This document shows positions 27,301 to 39,300 of a stretch of DNA of 64,000 bases, piece by piece (the first letter of the stretch is position 1; every line of letters begins with the position of its first letter). Both the position numbers and the translations under genes were made by a program. Below the pieces are notes generated by a model. That model did not search any database and was not told the DNA's origin. It saw nothing but the letters and a program-made list of their open reading frames with translations. Source of the stretch: Nelumbo lutea (lineage: Eukaryota; Streptophyta; Magnoliopsida; Proteales; Nelumbonaceae); assembly GCA_022828595.1 (NCBI GenBank), contig JAKGHH010000004.1, positions 51,758,922-51,822,921 on the forward strand. The letters are read 5' to 3'.

Positions 27301-30300
27301 CCCAATAGTTTGAAGATTTTCAAAGGAAGACGCTCCAAATTCAATCCCTTTAAGTGCAAGAAGCAAGTAAGAAAATCTTTGTCTCGTCAAATTAGAAAGA
27401 AAGAAACTTGGGTTTGGCTGGTGGCCAAATTTGATAGCGACAAGAAGATCAACGATTTGAAGGGTGAAGTAACACAAGATGGATGCAAGGGGTGTCAATC
27501 TGTTGGCTATCATGAGAACAAGGATGAGCCAGGGGCATAGGGCGATAGGAGCTTGAAGAGGGAGAAGGTGGAGCTCTGTCAGTAGGTGGGTAAAGTTTTT
27601 TATTTTGTGTCTTTTGTTGTTGAAGCTATTCCTATTGGGTTGCAAAAGGGGAGGGTCAAATACGTCTAAGCAGGGTGATGTGAGGATTGAGCTAGAGGAG
27701 GAGGGAAAGGAAGATAAGGAAGCAGATCCGGGGGAAGGAATAGAGGTAAGTGACAAGGGAATGGGGGGATAAAAAAGGGGGGATAGTAGGTGAGAAACTT
27801 GGTGGGGGTGAAGTCATTAGTAAGGAGGCAGTTTGCTCTAAGGAGGAGATTGAAAAAGAAAGGAAGGATGGATTTTCTAAAGGAGGTGAGAAATACTCAT
27901 ATTTTGAAGTCACAGTTGGAAAGCTTGGAATTGATTTAGGCTGAAGAAGAAAAACAGAGAGTAAGGAAGGTGTGGTTGTTATTTCAAAGACAGTTAAGAT
28001 AGTGAGAGACTCGTAAGTCTCATATTGTTCATGTATTGGAACAAAAACCAAACGTTTGAAGAAGGTGCAAGGAAAAGAATTTCATGATTCAGTTTGGGAG
28101 ATGGTGTAGATGTTGGTTTCTCATTGGGATGGTTTAGAAAGGCAGCTTGGGTCAAATGATAAGCAGAAGGAGGGACCCAAGACTTAGAGAGGAACTCTAA
28201 GAAGTATCTATCAGCTTGCGAGGACAAGGAATGAAGAGTGAAGATTGAGGATTTGGCGGATAGGAGCAAGGTTTAAAATGTCGATGTCGATGGAAATGTT
28301 GCTTTCCAAAATATAGGACATATGTCGGAAATGTCAAGGGGAAATATTGTAAAAATTAGAGACATTGTGGAAATATTATGAAATATGTGGAAATATGCAA
28401 TGATATTTTGTAAAATGATAAAAGAAGCATTAATACATATTTCTAGACTATTATCTTATTCCCAACCATTATATAAAGCTAAGAAACTAAGATCAATAAC
28501 AAATTAGTGAATGATGATTTACTGAACTATTATGCATTTTGATGATTTTACAAGGTTATCCGATATTTTCTTTTCTTATTTTTAATTTTGATTTATTATA
28601 AATTCTAATGTATTTATTTCACACTAGTAAATAGAAATACATTTATTCTGATTTTTTTAATTATTAAAGTTATAATACATTATGTTTTATTATAAATTTA
28701 ATAAACTGATTCTCCTTTGTGTAGTATTAAGATTATGATAAATTCTGATTTCTTATAAAACTTAGTGAATTTATTATGATTTTTACTACTAAATTTATAA
28801 TAAATTATGATTTAGTATAAAATTTAATAAATTTATTCTGATTTTTTCTACTAAATTTAGAATATGATTTATTATAAAATTTAATAAACATTTTCTGATT
28901 TTAATAAATATTTTAAAATACTAACTAGTTAATATTTTATTACTTGTAAAATATTTTATGTTTTATATTATAAAGTAATTAATTTATTCTTTTGTTTTTA
29001 TTTTTTTGTTAATTCTTTTTATAAATATTTTATTTGAAATATTAAATAGAAATTATTAATGTTATAATGTATATTAACATAATATATCAATATACTATAT
29101 TATTAATGTACATTAGTCGAGATCCTATCGACATAATAGGAAAAACTGTTTTTTTTTTTTTTGTTATTTGGACCGATTTGGTCGACATTTCCGAAATATA
29201 GGAAATGTTGACCGAAATAATGTAATTTTTATATTACCATCCATTTTCATGTCGGTGAGCCTCAACATCAACATATGTCGGGTGACATTAGCAAAATGTT
29301 GCAACATTTGAAACCATGGATAGGAGTGTTAAAAATGGCAGGAGCTTAGGATTATTCTTTTGGGGTGGAGAGGATTTTGCTAGAAGAGCCTTTGAAGTAT
29401 TTGGAAGAAGTAAAAAGGGAGGTTGAAGAATTCTGTATAAGGGGAAGGAGGTGAGGCATGGAATGAGGAGGGTGATGGGAATGAAGAACTATACAAAGGA
29501 GATGATTAAGGAAGATATAATTCTGGAAGGCTGCATTATTTTCTGCTTTGTGTATGGCTATTGGATGTTGCTTGTTATTTTTGTATGTTTTGGTGTCACC
29601 TTAATGCCTTGTTTCAGCTATACTCTGCTTTCCTTTTTCTTTAATAAATTTTATTGTTATTCTTCAAAAAGAATGGTTAACTTTGAGTTTGGAGAAAAAT
29701 GATGTAAATGGGTAATGGGCTATGTTAGGAATGTTCAATATTCAATTTTAATAAATGGAATAGTGGTGGACTTTTTCCTGGCCTTGAGAGGTATTAGGCA
29801 AGGGGACCCCCTCGCTACCTTTTTGTTCACCTTAGTAGCAGATATCCTGGGAAGGTTGATATCTAGAGCAGACTCAAGGAATCTAATAAGAGTTCGGAGA
29901 ATTTGCAAATGATAAAATTCTTTTTTGTGAAGGCGATTTGAGGTGGATTAGGATTCTGAAACTTGCCATACAATTGTTAGAGCAGATGTCCAATCTGAAG
30001 GTGTAACCTTGAGAAAAGTTCTGTTGTGTGAATTAATATGGAGGGGGAGAAAAGGAAGTATGCTTCTATTTTGGGTTGTATGGTTTCACCTTGGCCCCTA
30101 AAGTACTTGGGATTACCTTTAATAGATAACCCTAGAAAAGAAAATTTCTGGACTTCAGTGATAGAGAGATTCGAGAAGAAACTTGCATTGTGGAAGAAAA
30201 ACTACCTTTGGAAATGCTCAAAAAAGAAACTTGGCGTTGCTGGGGAAATGATTGTGGAGATTACCTGTAGAGGAAAAGTTGTGGGTCAAAATGGTGGTAA

Positions 30301-33300
30301 GCATCGACGGGCTCACGGATAATGGATGGGATACTAGAATTCATGCTAGGTCCACCAAATCTTCCCCTTGGAAATCCATTAAAGCTATTCTTCCTTTGTT
30401 CTTGCATCAAATCAGGTATGATATAAATTCTAGTAATCAAATTAAATTTTGGGAACAGGATTGGGTTGGGGACTCTTCTTTGAGGGATCAATTTCCTTCT
30501 TTGCTTGCCATGTCAAACTACAAGAATGAACCTATAAACAACTTTTTGGTGCCTTCTAACTCAAATTTTGGCTTTGGTTGGGATTTAGGTTTCAAAAGGG
30601 CTTTTAGGAATCTGGACTCTGTTTCCCTCTGGGTTGTTTACCTGTGCTTCCTTTTTCAAGTCCTTAACTCATCTGGAAGATATTGAGGGCTTGTCTTTTC
30701 CTATTAAAGAGGTTTGGGGAACACCTGCCCCAACAAGGGTTTTGAGCTTTTGTTGGGAGGCCTTCGTGGAAAGAATCAACACGTGATTTGCTTCAAAGAA
30801 AAAGACCTAATAGCTGTTTGTCCCCTAACTGGTGTATTCTTTCCAAGGCAAATGGTGAGAATTGCTACCACTAATTAATCTCGTGCAATTTTGTGAAAGG
30901 GATTTGGGAATGGTTCTTGTCTTTGTTTGGGTGCAGGTGGACTCCACCACTGAATGTGCAAAGCCTGTTTGCCACTACTTTCTTCAGCTGGCCAAAGAAG
31001 AGGTGCAAAATAATGTGGAGATGTGTAAGGGCTGCTATCAGTTGGAGTATATGGGAGGAAAGGAATTCAAGAATCCTCTCAGAAAAGGAGAGAAGCGATT
31101 GTTTCAAGATTTCACAATGGAAGATTTTTTAAACCAGAGAACAATTGCCAACTCTGGCCAGGATAAGGAGACATCAACTATGTCTTGGACCCCTCCCCCA
31201 ATTGGCTTTTACAAGCTGGATTTTGATGGTAGCAGTATTGGTTATCCAGGGCCCTCAGGCATTGGGGTGATTAGGGATGAGGAAGGCAAAGTAATAGACC
31301 TTTTCTGAGGGCCAATTGTTGTCGGTGACTCTGTTAGGGCTGAGATTATGGCAGTCTTGGAAGGGGTACAACAGAATGGGTTGTAGATTTATAGCAACAA
31401 AAAGAAAAAATTCAAGTGGCCGGCACAGGGCATTGAGATTAAAATTGAGTGGGCCGAAAGAAGTGCCAACTCCTTTGCTGATGGATTGGCAAAACAGGGG
31501 ATGAATAGGGCAGGTCTGTTTTGGGCTCATATGTAATTGCCATGGTTTGATTTCTGTTTCTCTTGGTGGGGAGTTAAGAAAGATTAGCTCTCCCCGCTTG
31601 TATCTTTTTCTTAATTTTAATGAAATCTGTTTGTTATTGATTAAAAAAAAAAAAGTTCTGTCTAATTTTTTTACTTGATTAGTTGAATCTGATTGGCTAT
31701 TTGATTTTTTATTCATCTCCAGGAAGTTGGCTACCTTCAACGTGTCTTATCTCGAACTTTACATGAATTAGATGTTAAAGCTATTTTCAGGTGAGTCATT
31801 GTGTTGTTAAATATTCAACAAGATATACTGTGGTTTGCAATTCCACCTTCTCCTTCACTTATTTACATTGATTATTCATTGAACCTTGTTAGAAGCCCAT
31901 CTACTTGCACCAATTTGTAATAAATGTTTCTATGCCCCACCTCTTTCATGTAGGGTGTACATTGTAAGGGGAAGGCTTCTTTAATGCATTTCAGGGGTTT
32001 TAATTTCCTTGTATGGCATTGTACTTCATCATGTACACATGCATGTTGTTTTCCAAGTTGGCATGAATATCATGTTATGTTGACATGGAAAAATTCTGAC
32101 ACCATGGATACATTTGTCCCATACAATTTTTTAAGCCACTTTGTCAGAAACCTCATATCCATGTTGTTGTAATGTAGTGAGAATCATCTTGCAAGTGAAA
32201 TGACATGCTGGTCATCAGAGTGGACTGTAAACTGATTGGCAAAGTTCATGCAGTTTTCCAAGTTATGGATATCATATTATGATAACATGGAAAATTCTGA
32301 CACCTGGAAACACTTGTCCCATATAATCTTTTAAAGTCACTTTGATTAAGGACCAGTATAAAAGCTTTGACCTTTACTTGCTAGTGGGCATTACTGTTTA
32401 ATGAAGAAGAAGAACACTGAGATGCTAATATTATCATGCTTCTGATTTTGGTGTTTATTCAGTAAGCGACAACCTTATCCAGACAGTTGAGGGTCTTCTA
32501 AGTTCTAACTTCTAACCTGTTCTGCTTTTTTAATCAATAACCGCAGCTTTTCATTAATGTTAGAAAGAAAAAAAAGGAGTACTAAAAAGTCAGTGAGAGA
32601 TAAACCCTCTTATCTCTCCCCTCAATGTTGTGTCGTTTCTGCTGTTGTTTAAAAGTTGCCATAGCATTGAATAATTAAAGGGCAAATTACTTATACGTTG
32701 TAATTTGAGGTTAAGTTACTTTTTCTGCCTCTCCATAAACTTGCTGTCAGTTTTTCTGGTAGAAAGTTCTCACTTGGCATTTAAAACTTTTTAAAGGTCT
32801 ATTTCACCCTTTTTGGCACCTTGCTATGTTATATGGACTAAAATACTCTTTTATATTTCTTGATGGGCCATTACTTTCTGTAATGGTAAAATCTAGGGCT
32901 GGCAAATGTGAAAACACAGGTCCAAGTCTGAGAGTGTCCACCTTGTGTAAAAAATGCCCAAGGTTAGAACAGTATCTAGTCTACCCCTCCAAAGACCCCA
33001 GAGCCCACATAACTGACACCGACATTGTGTAGTGGCCTTTTTATATTTTTTAAATGTTAATATGGAAATAGAAAGCCGAAAACAGGTTTGAATTGTTGTT
33101 AGTGCTTTATTTTTATTTTTTATTATTAGAGTGTGCCACAGGGGCATTTATGCAATTTCCTTTTATTGTTATGCTGTCACATACCTCTAAAGAATAATGG
33201 GGGTGCCACCAGCCCATTTTTTTGGCTCTTCAAACTTTCTCCTCTCTTCTTCTCTCTCCCTTTATCTACTCTTCTCTCTCTTTACTGGTTCTAAGTGAAA

Positions 33301-36300
33301 ACATGGTATCAGAGTGCTGACTTGGGCGGGGATTGAGCTGTTTTCTCCTTGGAACATTTTCTTTTTGGACTGTGAAAGAAGAAAACCCTCATTGGACTGA
33401 CCTAAGCAACAGTTCCTTTGTTTTTCCCTTTTTTATTGGTTGTAGCCTCATTGTACCAAGATCAGTGATTCTTTGTGACAGTCGATTCTGTGAGGGAGTT
33501 TTGCCTCAAGACATGTGCCTTGTTTATGGTGCTGTAATGGATTGTGGGGTCCTTTTCCAGCAAGTATTTGTTGTACACCACACCATTACCACATGTTTTC
33601 TGTGGGTTGGTGTTGATTAGAGGTTGATTTGTTGGGGTTGTGTAGCCAATGTGTTCAAAGTTGCAACAGTTTTTTCAGTTTGGCTACAGTTTCAAACTCA
33701 AATTCTTGATCGGGTGTTGATGGAAAATCAGGTCTGTGCTTCTTTCTGTGACTGTTAGTGTAGGTAACCTCTGTAATGGAAGCTGATGATTCAGCTTCTT
33801 TCTGAGTTATTTCTTCTCAAAGAACTTCCAGTGTGGGGGTAGACAGTGAGTTTTCCTATGCCTATTACTCCCTTGAATGGGATGAACTATCTAGAATGGT
33901 CAAAGGGTATTAAACTCTATGTTACAACCAGGGGAAAGCTGGTTATATCAATGATAAAGTGAAAGAACCCAATCTGTGCTTCTTTCTGTGACTTTTAGTA
34001 CGGGTAACCTCTGTAATGGAATCTGATGATTCAGCTTCTTTCTGAGTTACTTCTTCTCAAAGAACTTCCAGTTTGGGGGTAGACAGCATGAGTTTTCCTA
34101 TGCCTATTACTCCCTTGAATGGGATGAACTATCTAGAATGGTCTAAGGGTATTAAACTCTATATTACTGCCAGAGGAAAGCGGGTTATATCAATGGTAAA
34201 ATGAAAGAACCCAAGTCAGGGACTACTGAACACGATAGATGGAACCAAGAGAATAGTATGGTTATGTCCTGGCTCATTGTTGCTATGGAACCAGAGGTGA
34301 GGAAGAATTTCATGTGGGTTGATATGGGAGCATGCAAAATTAACCTATTCAGAGCAAAGGCATTACACATAGATTTATTTATCAGTTACACGCTGAATCC
34401 ACCTGTAAGCAGGGTGATTGTAACTTGTCTGCTTAATATTAAACCCCTACCTCAGTCTAGATGGAGTTAGACCATTACCAGACTATCAAATGGAAGAATG
34501 ATGATGATGCAAAGGAAAATCCTGTGTATGAGCCTCTTCGTGTTCAGATTTTGGGCAACAATGATCTTCCTTCAATCCAGGAAGTATATGCCATTATGCA
34601 ATCTGAAGAAAGTAAACTGAGTGTGATGGTTACAGCTGAACGGGAGCAACTGATTGCCCTAGCATCAAAACGTGGTAATAATGGTACAAAGAAAGGTCGT
34701 TGTAAGAGGAATGAGGACAAGGACAAATTGTGGTGCATCCATTGTTGTCGCCCCAAACACACGAGAAACCTGTTGGGATCTTGTTGGGAAGCCCAAGTGG
34801 GCAACCAAGAACCAAGAATTGAAAAAAAAAAGGCAAAGATAGAAGTATAGTGCAGCAAATGTGGTGGCTAATGATTCTCAAGGTGGGAGTGTAACTACTG
34901 GTACCACTCAGGAGCATCAATCTAGTTCCTCCTATTGTGATCACTTGGAATCTTATAGTAGGGAACGGTGTCAAATGGATAGTACAGCTGGTATTCCCTC
35001 CACTTCATTTGCGTCTACAGCAAATAGTGCAGCCTCTGCTTTCCATTTATCCACTCTTGCCCCTGACTCTCCTTAATTTGACTCGGTTACATGCTATCAT
35101 TTTATTATTAAGACAACAATACAAAGCCTTTTTCTTTTATTTATGCATAACATAAGGGTTTTCCGGTTTGATTGGAGAGGGAGGAGAACCAAAGACTTCA
35201 TGCCCCAGCCCAACTCCATCGCACCTCAGCTTCAGCAGGTAAGTTCTTCCAGCCCAGCTTCAGTCTTTTTTTGCTTTTTTTAGAAAAAACAGGGGCTCTG
35301 CCCCCATACTCCTCCCTCCCTCCACAGCTCCACTCATTCTTCCGCCCCTGATTGTTCTCAGTCGCTAGTCCTAGATCTCAGTGCCTTTTTTTTCTGAAAA
35401 AAACAGGGGCTCCACCCTTATACTCCTTTCCGCCCCTGACTGTTCTCAGTCGATAGTCAGTCCTTTTTTTTTTTTTTGAAAAAACAGGGGCCTATAATTC
35501 TCCCTGCCCCTAATCCCCTATACTTCTTCTTCTTCCGCCCCTATACTCCTCTCCTCCCTTCCTAGTTCTGGCATTTTTTTTTCCAGTTAATAGTTAGTGT
35601 GCATGCCTGCTAGTTAGTGTATAGTTAGCGTACATGTTTGCTAGTTATATGAAATTTATAATCATTTGAATGATTTATAGAGTTAATAGTTAGTGTACAT
35701 GCTTGCTAGTTAGCACACAAAACCAGTAAAATAGCTTAGAAAAGCATAGATAAAGTAAAAACTCAAGAAAATTAACATTTTAAAATTCCAACACCTAGGC
35801 GCCTAGGCACCTGGGCACCCTATAGTCGCCTAGCCTTGCCCTGGCGCCTTGAAAGCTATGAGGTCATGTTTCCTTTGAGTTGCTAAAGTATTTGTTTCCT
35901 AGTTTTTTTAAGTCTTGTTCAATGTCCAATTTCCAAAGCTAAGCAAACATTATAGAAATTCCTTTTCTTCAAGTAATAAAAGATCAGATTTTCCCTTTCA
36001 TATTGTGCATTCGGAATTCCTACCACTATACCCTCTGAGGGCGGCTACAAATGCTTTATTAGTTTGATTGATGATTTTCTACTACAATTGAATATTTTCT
36101 ATGTGGACTAAAGATGAAGTTCCAAAGAATTGTAAAAGATTTTAAAAAAATGGTGTTTACCCAATTTCATGTGGAGGTTCATATATTCTAAGTAGATAAG
36201 CAAAGAATATTTCCATGGCAACCTAAATAAACTTTTTGCATTCCATGGATCCCTTCACAGTAGCTCTTGTGCAAAAACACCACAACAAAATGGTGTTACA

Positions 36301-39300
36301 AAAAGAAAGAACTAGCATCTCCTTGAAGTAGCACATGGCATGATGTTGCACATGAATGTAAACGTTTATGGATGGATGTTATGTTTGTTGGTACTTATGT
36401 AATCAACCATATGCCCTCCAGAGTGTTGAACTACAAGGCCCCCCATCAACTCCTATTCCCAGTCTCATTTGTTCTCCATTCCTATGAGTCTTTAGGTGTC
36501 GGTCCTCCGTTCATGAGCCATTTTATCTCGTATTTTCCTCAGGGAAGAGTTGTGTGGGGGAGAAGTTCATCAGGTTCATTTTCTGTCCATCCTAAATCTT
36601 GCACCTTTCTCTGTCTTTCTACGTAAGCACTATAGAGATCATCAAAGTTGTAAGGATGTGGAGCTCCCAAATATTGTGCAACTGACACCATGGATTCCCT
36701 AGTGATAAGCTCTCAACTACTCTCATCCCCATTGGTTCTTTTGTTCCTATTTCTATTGGCAACCATGTAGATGACCTTGATATCTCTATTGCTCATAGAA
36801 AGGGTGCTAGGTCATTCACTACTAAACACTCCATAACCCATTGTTTCCTATGGTCATGTTTCTTCCTTATTGTGCCTTCCTGTATGTCATTGATAGTATG
36901 CTATGAAGGAAGAACTTAATGCCCTCCATAAAAATAATACATGGGATAGCTGACAATTAGGAGTTCAACATCTGGTAGTTGAAGGAGACTCTCAAATTGT
37001 TGTGGGATGGCTGACAGATCCAACTTCAACCATGTGGCGACACAAAGATTTATTAAGGAAAGTCAACTGGTTTACAAGAAATATGACAGTTACCTTTTGT
37101 TGGGAGGGAAGATCAGCAAACACCTTAGCAGATGGATTAGCTAAGCAGGGAGCTACTAGGAAACATTTATTTTGGGCTGCTTTGTAATTGTATTTATGAC
37201 TAATTCTGTTTTTTATTTGATGTAATATTTCCCTGAAGAGGTAACAGCCCATGCCTCTTTTGAGTTCCCTGTACTGCCTTTTCTAAATTAATAAATTATA
37301 TTCATTCATCAAAAAAATAAATAAATAATACATGGGAGCTAGTGGATCTTCGAAAAGGGAAAGAGTATAAATGGGTGTTTTCAATGAAACATAAGGTGAG
37401 CGAGACAGTAGAAAGATATAAGGCAAGGTTCGTGGTGAAAGGCTACACCCAAATACATGGCATTGATTATGTGGAGATTTTCGCCCTGATAGCAAAGATG
37501 AACTCCATCCATGTTCTTTTGTCTCTAGCTACTAACTTCGATTGGGAGTTGCATCAACTTGATACTAAAAATGCTTTCCTAAATGGTGACCTGGAAGAAG
37601 TGTATATGGTTCAGCCACCCAGTTTAAATGCCAAAGGCAATTAAGACAAGGTGTATAGACTGAAGAAGTCTCTGTATGGGTTGAAACAATTCCTTAGACC
37701 TCATTTAGTAGGTTCCATACGGCGTTCAGTAGATCGGTTTCAAACAATGCCAGTCTGATCATACCCTCTTTGTTAAGAGGGATTAGGGAAAGGTTATAAT
37801 GTTGATAGTTTATGTAGTTGACATTATAATCATAGGTGATTGGAGCTCTGAAATACAAAATTTGAAGGAGTTTTTGGCTACCCAAATAAAAGTTAAAGAT
37901 CTAAGACCCCTATGGTATTTCCTTGGGATCGAGGTTACCTGTTCTCGAAAAGGTACCTTTGTTTCTCAAAGGAAGTGGATCCTAAATCTCTTGCAAAACA
38001 CAAGAAAACTAGGTGAAACCAGCCAATACTTCTAATGTGAATAAAAAATTGGGTGATTGTGATGGAGAACCTTTGAAAGATGTGAAACACTTATGGAGGT
38101 TGGTGGATCAATGACACATACTAATATTTCCTATGTTGTGGGAGTCTTGAGTTAGTTTATTCATTCTCCTAAAGTACCACACTTGGAAACTACAGAGAGT
38201 GTCCTTAGGTACTTGAAGTTTCCAGTGATAGGGTTGTTGTTAAAAAACATGGTTACCTGAAAGTGGAGGTTTATACAGATGCAAACTGGGCAGGTGCGGT
38301 GGATGACAGAAAATCCACAAGTGAGTATTACACCTTCGTAGGTAACAACCCAGTGACTGCGAGGAAAAAGAAGCAAGGTGTAGTTGCAAGGTTGAGTGCT
38401 GAAGCAGAACATAGGGCTATGGCACATGAGGTTGCAGAAGTGCTTTGGATTAAGAACTTGTGGGGGAGCTGGACTTTAACATTGACAGCCCAATGTTTCT
38501 TTACTGTGACAACAAGGCAGCCATAAACATTACATCTAAATCCCATACTCCATGACAGGATATTAAGGGGGAATACTGTTAGTGCATGATTGATATATAC
38601 AGCCCAACCTGAGGGGGAATGTTGTTAGTGCATTATCTTTATTTTTTTTATTATTAGAGTGTGCCAGAGGAGCACTAATGTAATTTCCTTTCTTTTTATT
38701 GATATTGCTGTCATACCTATAAATAATAATGGAGGTGCCACCAGGCCAAGTTTTTGTCTCTCTAAACTTTCTCCTCTCTTCTCTCTCCCTTCTCACCTCT
38801 TCTCCTTCTCTTCTCTCTCTCTTTACTGGTTCTAAGCGAAAACATAAATAATATAGATATTTGAGATAGTTTAACTGTAAATGAGGCTGCCGTTATCAAT
38901 CTCTCTATCCAAGGGATGTTTTGCTAAAAACTTTTCTACCCAGTGTTGCATGGACATGGACACAGGGGTCAGAATAAGATGCATGTCCAAGAGTTTGACT
39001 TGGCAAGATGAGAAAACATGGACTTGCGGAACCTCTATGGAAAAGTATTCCTATTTTTTATGTTATGTAGAAGTGCCCTCAAGAATCTGTGAACTCTCTG
39101 ACTCAGATGTGTGTCTGACACAACTCATTCTCCATTTAGGAGAATCCTTGCAACATGTTTTCTATCTTAATCATTGTTGCATAGACACAAACACAGGATG
39201 CATGTCCAAGAGTCTGACTTGACAAGATAAGAAACATGGACACAGACATATTATGGAAAAGTATAATATTTCATATTTTTTGAATTCTCACTTTATATAT

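Larger units (their letters stand above)
27245..29672 (+). mobile_element. Nested LINE-like segment inside L1 RT
   Basis: The RT frame is interrupted after the KANDLVD motif and resumes at about 29690 with F-E-F-G-E-K. Between them lie Lys/Glu-rich unrecognised coding stretches (27244-27540, 27750-27944), a MULE-type MITE (28267-29317), and an end ...tttaataaattttattgtta / ttcttcaaaaag like LINE 3' termini. The motif EVTVGKLGIDLG links it to the ORF at 13223-13894. It may be a non-autonomous LINE derivative. The exact boundaries are inferred. Confidence 0.5.
25440..31656 (+). mobile_element. Composite L1-type LINE in VPS54 intron
   Basis: A sense L1 of about 6.2 kb with endonuclease N-terminus (25768-25940), linker (26230-26690), RT first part (26690-27240), a nested segment (about 27245-29672), RT second part (29690-29912), post-RT region (30038-30690), zf-RVT area (30850-31140), RNase H (31180-31540), a 3' UTR with inverted repeat ggggagttaagaaagattag / ctctcccc, and a poly(A) run at 31645-31656. 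Many stops. It ends 66 bp before a VPS54 exon. Confidence 0.75.
33094..38844 (+). mobile_element. Ty1/copia LTR retrotransposon, sense to VPS54, decayed
   Basis: A 5.75 kb element with LTRs 33094-33303 and 38620-38844, primer site tggtatcagagt at 33304-33315, polypurine tract gagggggaa at 38611-38619, and near-identical flanks tgaat (33089-33093) and taaat (38845-38849). Gag, integrase, RT and RNase H segments are in copia order, full of stops and frameshifts. Later events inside it are a 240-bp duplication of the gag region, an insertion between about 35095 and 35860, and a 5'-truncated L1 at 36947-37322. Confidence 0.88.

Noticed and set aside
27235..28269. Several long minus-strand ORFs opposite the L1 (27235-27756, 27692-28051, 27994-28269)
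   Set aside because: They lie opposite Glu/Lys-rich sense frames and are rich in Ser/Pro/Leu as expected for shadow frames. No homology is visible.
28560..28930. AT-rich array considered as a matrix-attachment site or origin
   Set aside because: It is internal to a MITE and consists of degenerate tandem units. There is no independent evidence for such a role.
33333..33620. 95-codon ORF downstream of the copia 5' LTR
   Set aside because: It lies in the untranslated leader of the element, and its peptide has no similarity to gag or any known protein.
35268..35570. Tandem repeats considered as a CRISPR-like array
   Set aside because: The repeat units vary in length and sequence, there are no uniform spacers, and the context is a plant transposon.
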